From Deltaproteobacteria bacterium (GTDB lineage: Bacteria; Desulfobacterota; JAENJC01), in the NCBI GenBank assembly GCA_016844545.1, contig JAENJC010000026.1:1-13086 (forward strand): DNA of 13,086 bases, read 5' to 3'. The notes under the pieces were generated by a model. The model was not told the DNA's origin. It searched no databases and worked only from the letters and a program-made list of their open reading frames with translations. The translations under genes and the position numbers were made by a program. Positions 12,969-13,086 of this stretch are shown here, in pieces (the first letter of the stretch is position 1; every line of letters begins with the position of its first letter).

Positions 12969-13086
12969 GATCTATCCTCCGTGATTTGGGAAGTGAAAAG
13001 TAAAATGTGGCGCCTTCGTTTACTGCACCTTCCGCCCATGTCCTGCCCCCATGCCGATGTGTGATCCTGCGGACATTGGCAAGCCC
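12961..13086 (-). CDS. Histidine kinase, C-terminal fragment (runs off the window)
   Basis: The last 41 codons of a sensor kinase. The product ends GLANVRRITHRHGGRTWAEG, then AVNEGATFYFSLPKSRRIDHD. This is the final part of a HATPase_c domain, just past the G2 box, and matches the family pattern of kinases paired with Rcp1-type regulators. The stop TGA (12963-12961) overlaps the response regulator start by eight bases, showing cotranscription and probable coupling. Sensor domains lie outside the window. Confidence 0.9.
   Translation of the reverse strand, partial: GLANVRRITHRHGGRTWAEGAVNEGATFYFSLPKSRRIDHD

Noticed and set aside
12711..13064. Plus-strand 117-codon open frame
   Set aside because: It is the antisense of the response regulator and kinase fragment, both of which have clear family motifs.

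Overview
The window reads as a chromosomal segment of a Gram-negative (diderm) bacterium. It carries a secretin, a PilMNOP inner-membrane set and a Tat component. The mix of an archaeal-type phosphoglycerate-mutase-like gene beside thrC, a selenocysteine-containing SelD, an arsenosugar-type radical SAM gene, and many short palindromic and 7-bp repeats is most familiar to me from Nitrospirota and Desulfobacterota/Geobacter-like genomes. That lineage guess is weak and rests on gene content only.

Layout. Positions 1-8738 are one long run of minus-strand genes. In transcription order they are: threonine synthase (thrC), an apgM-family phosphomutase or proposed homoserine kinase, class II fructose-1,6-bisphosphatase (glpX), tatA, a short ExeA/GspA-type AAA ATPase, pilM, pilN, pilO, a pilP-like gene, a pilQ-like secretin, and the first codons of a PilB/GspE-type ATPase. 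From exeA to the secretin all five junctions are 4-bp start/stop overlaps, so this is a tightly coupled type IV pilus or type II secretion-like operon. A 203-bp divergent intergenic region (8739-8941) holds a promoter facing each way.

On the plus strand, 8942-11364 holds selD, a small carboxymuconolactone-decarboxylase-family gene and an ArsS-like radical SAM gene. selD reads through an in-frame UGA at 9044-9046, with a perfect hairpin just downstream that fits a bacterial SECIS. Positions 11367-13086, minus strand, hold a two-component cluster: the end of a histidine kinase, an Rcp1-like response regulator and a REC-histidine kinase.

Two patterns stand out. First, the two genes after selD each lack, in frame, the short segment where their families carry the key cysteines: the CxxC of the CMD protein and the third cluster cysteine of the radical SAM protein. 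In relatives these are sites where selenocysteine is known or suspected. The losses are therefore either paired lesions or a sequence artefact, and they deserve checking. Second, short repeats have entered coding sequence in frame. Almost the whole signal-peptide region of the secretin is encoded by two heptamer arrays and a double-hairpin REP-like element, and G/C-rich palindromic repeats encode linkers in PilM and PilP. PilM also begins with a GspB-like N-terminal motif directly downstream of an ExeA-like gene, suggesting a GspA-GspB-type contact built into PilM.
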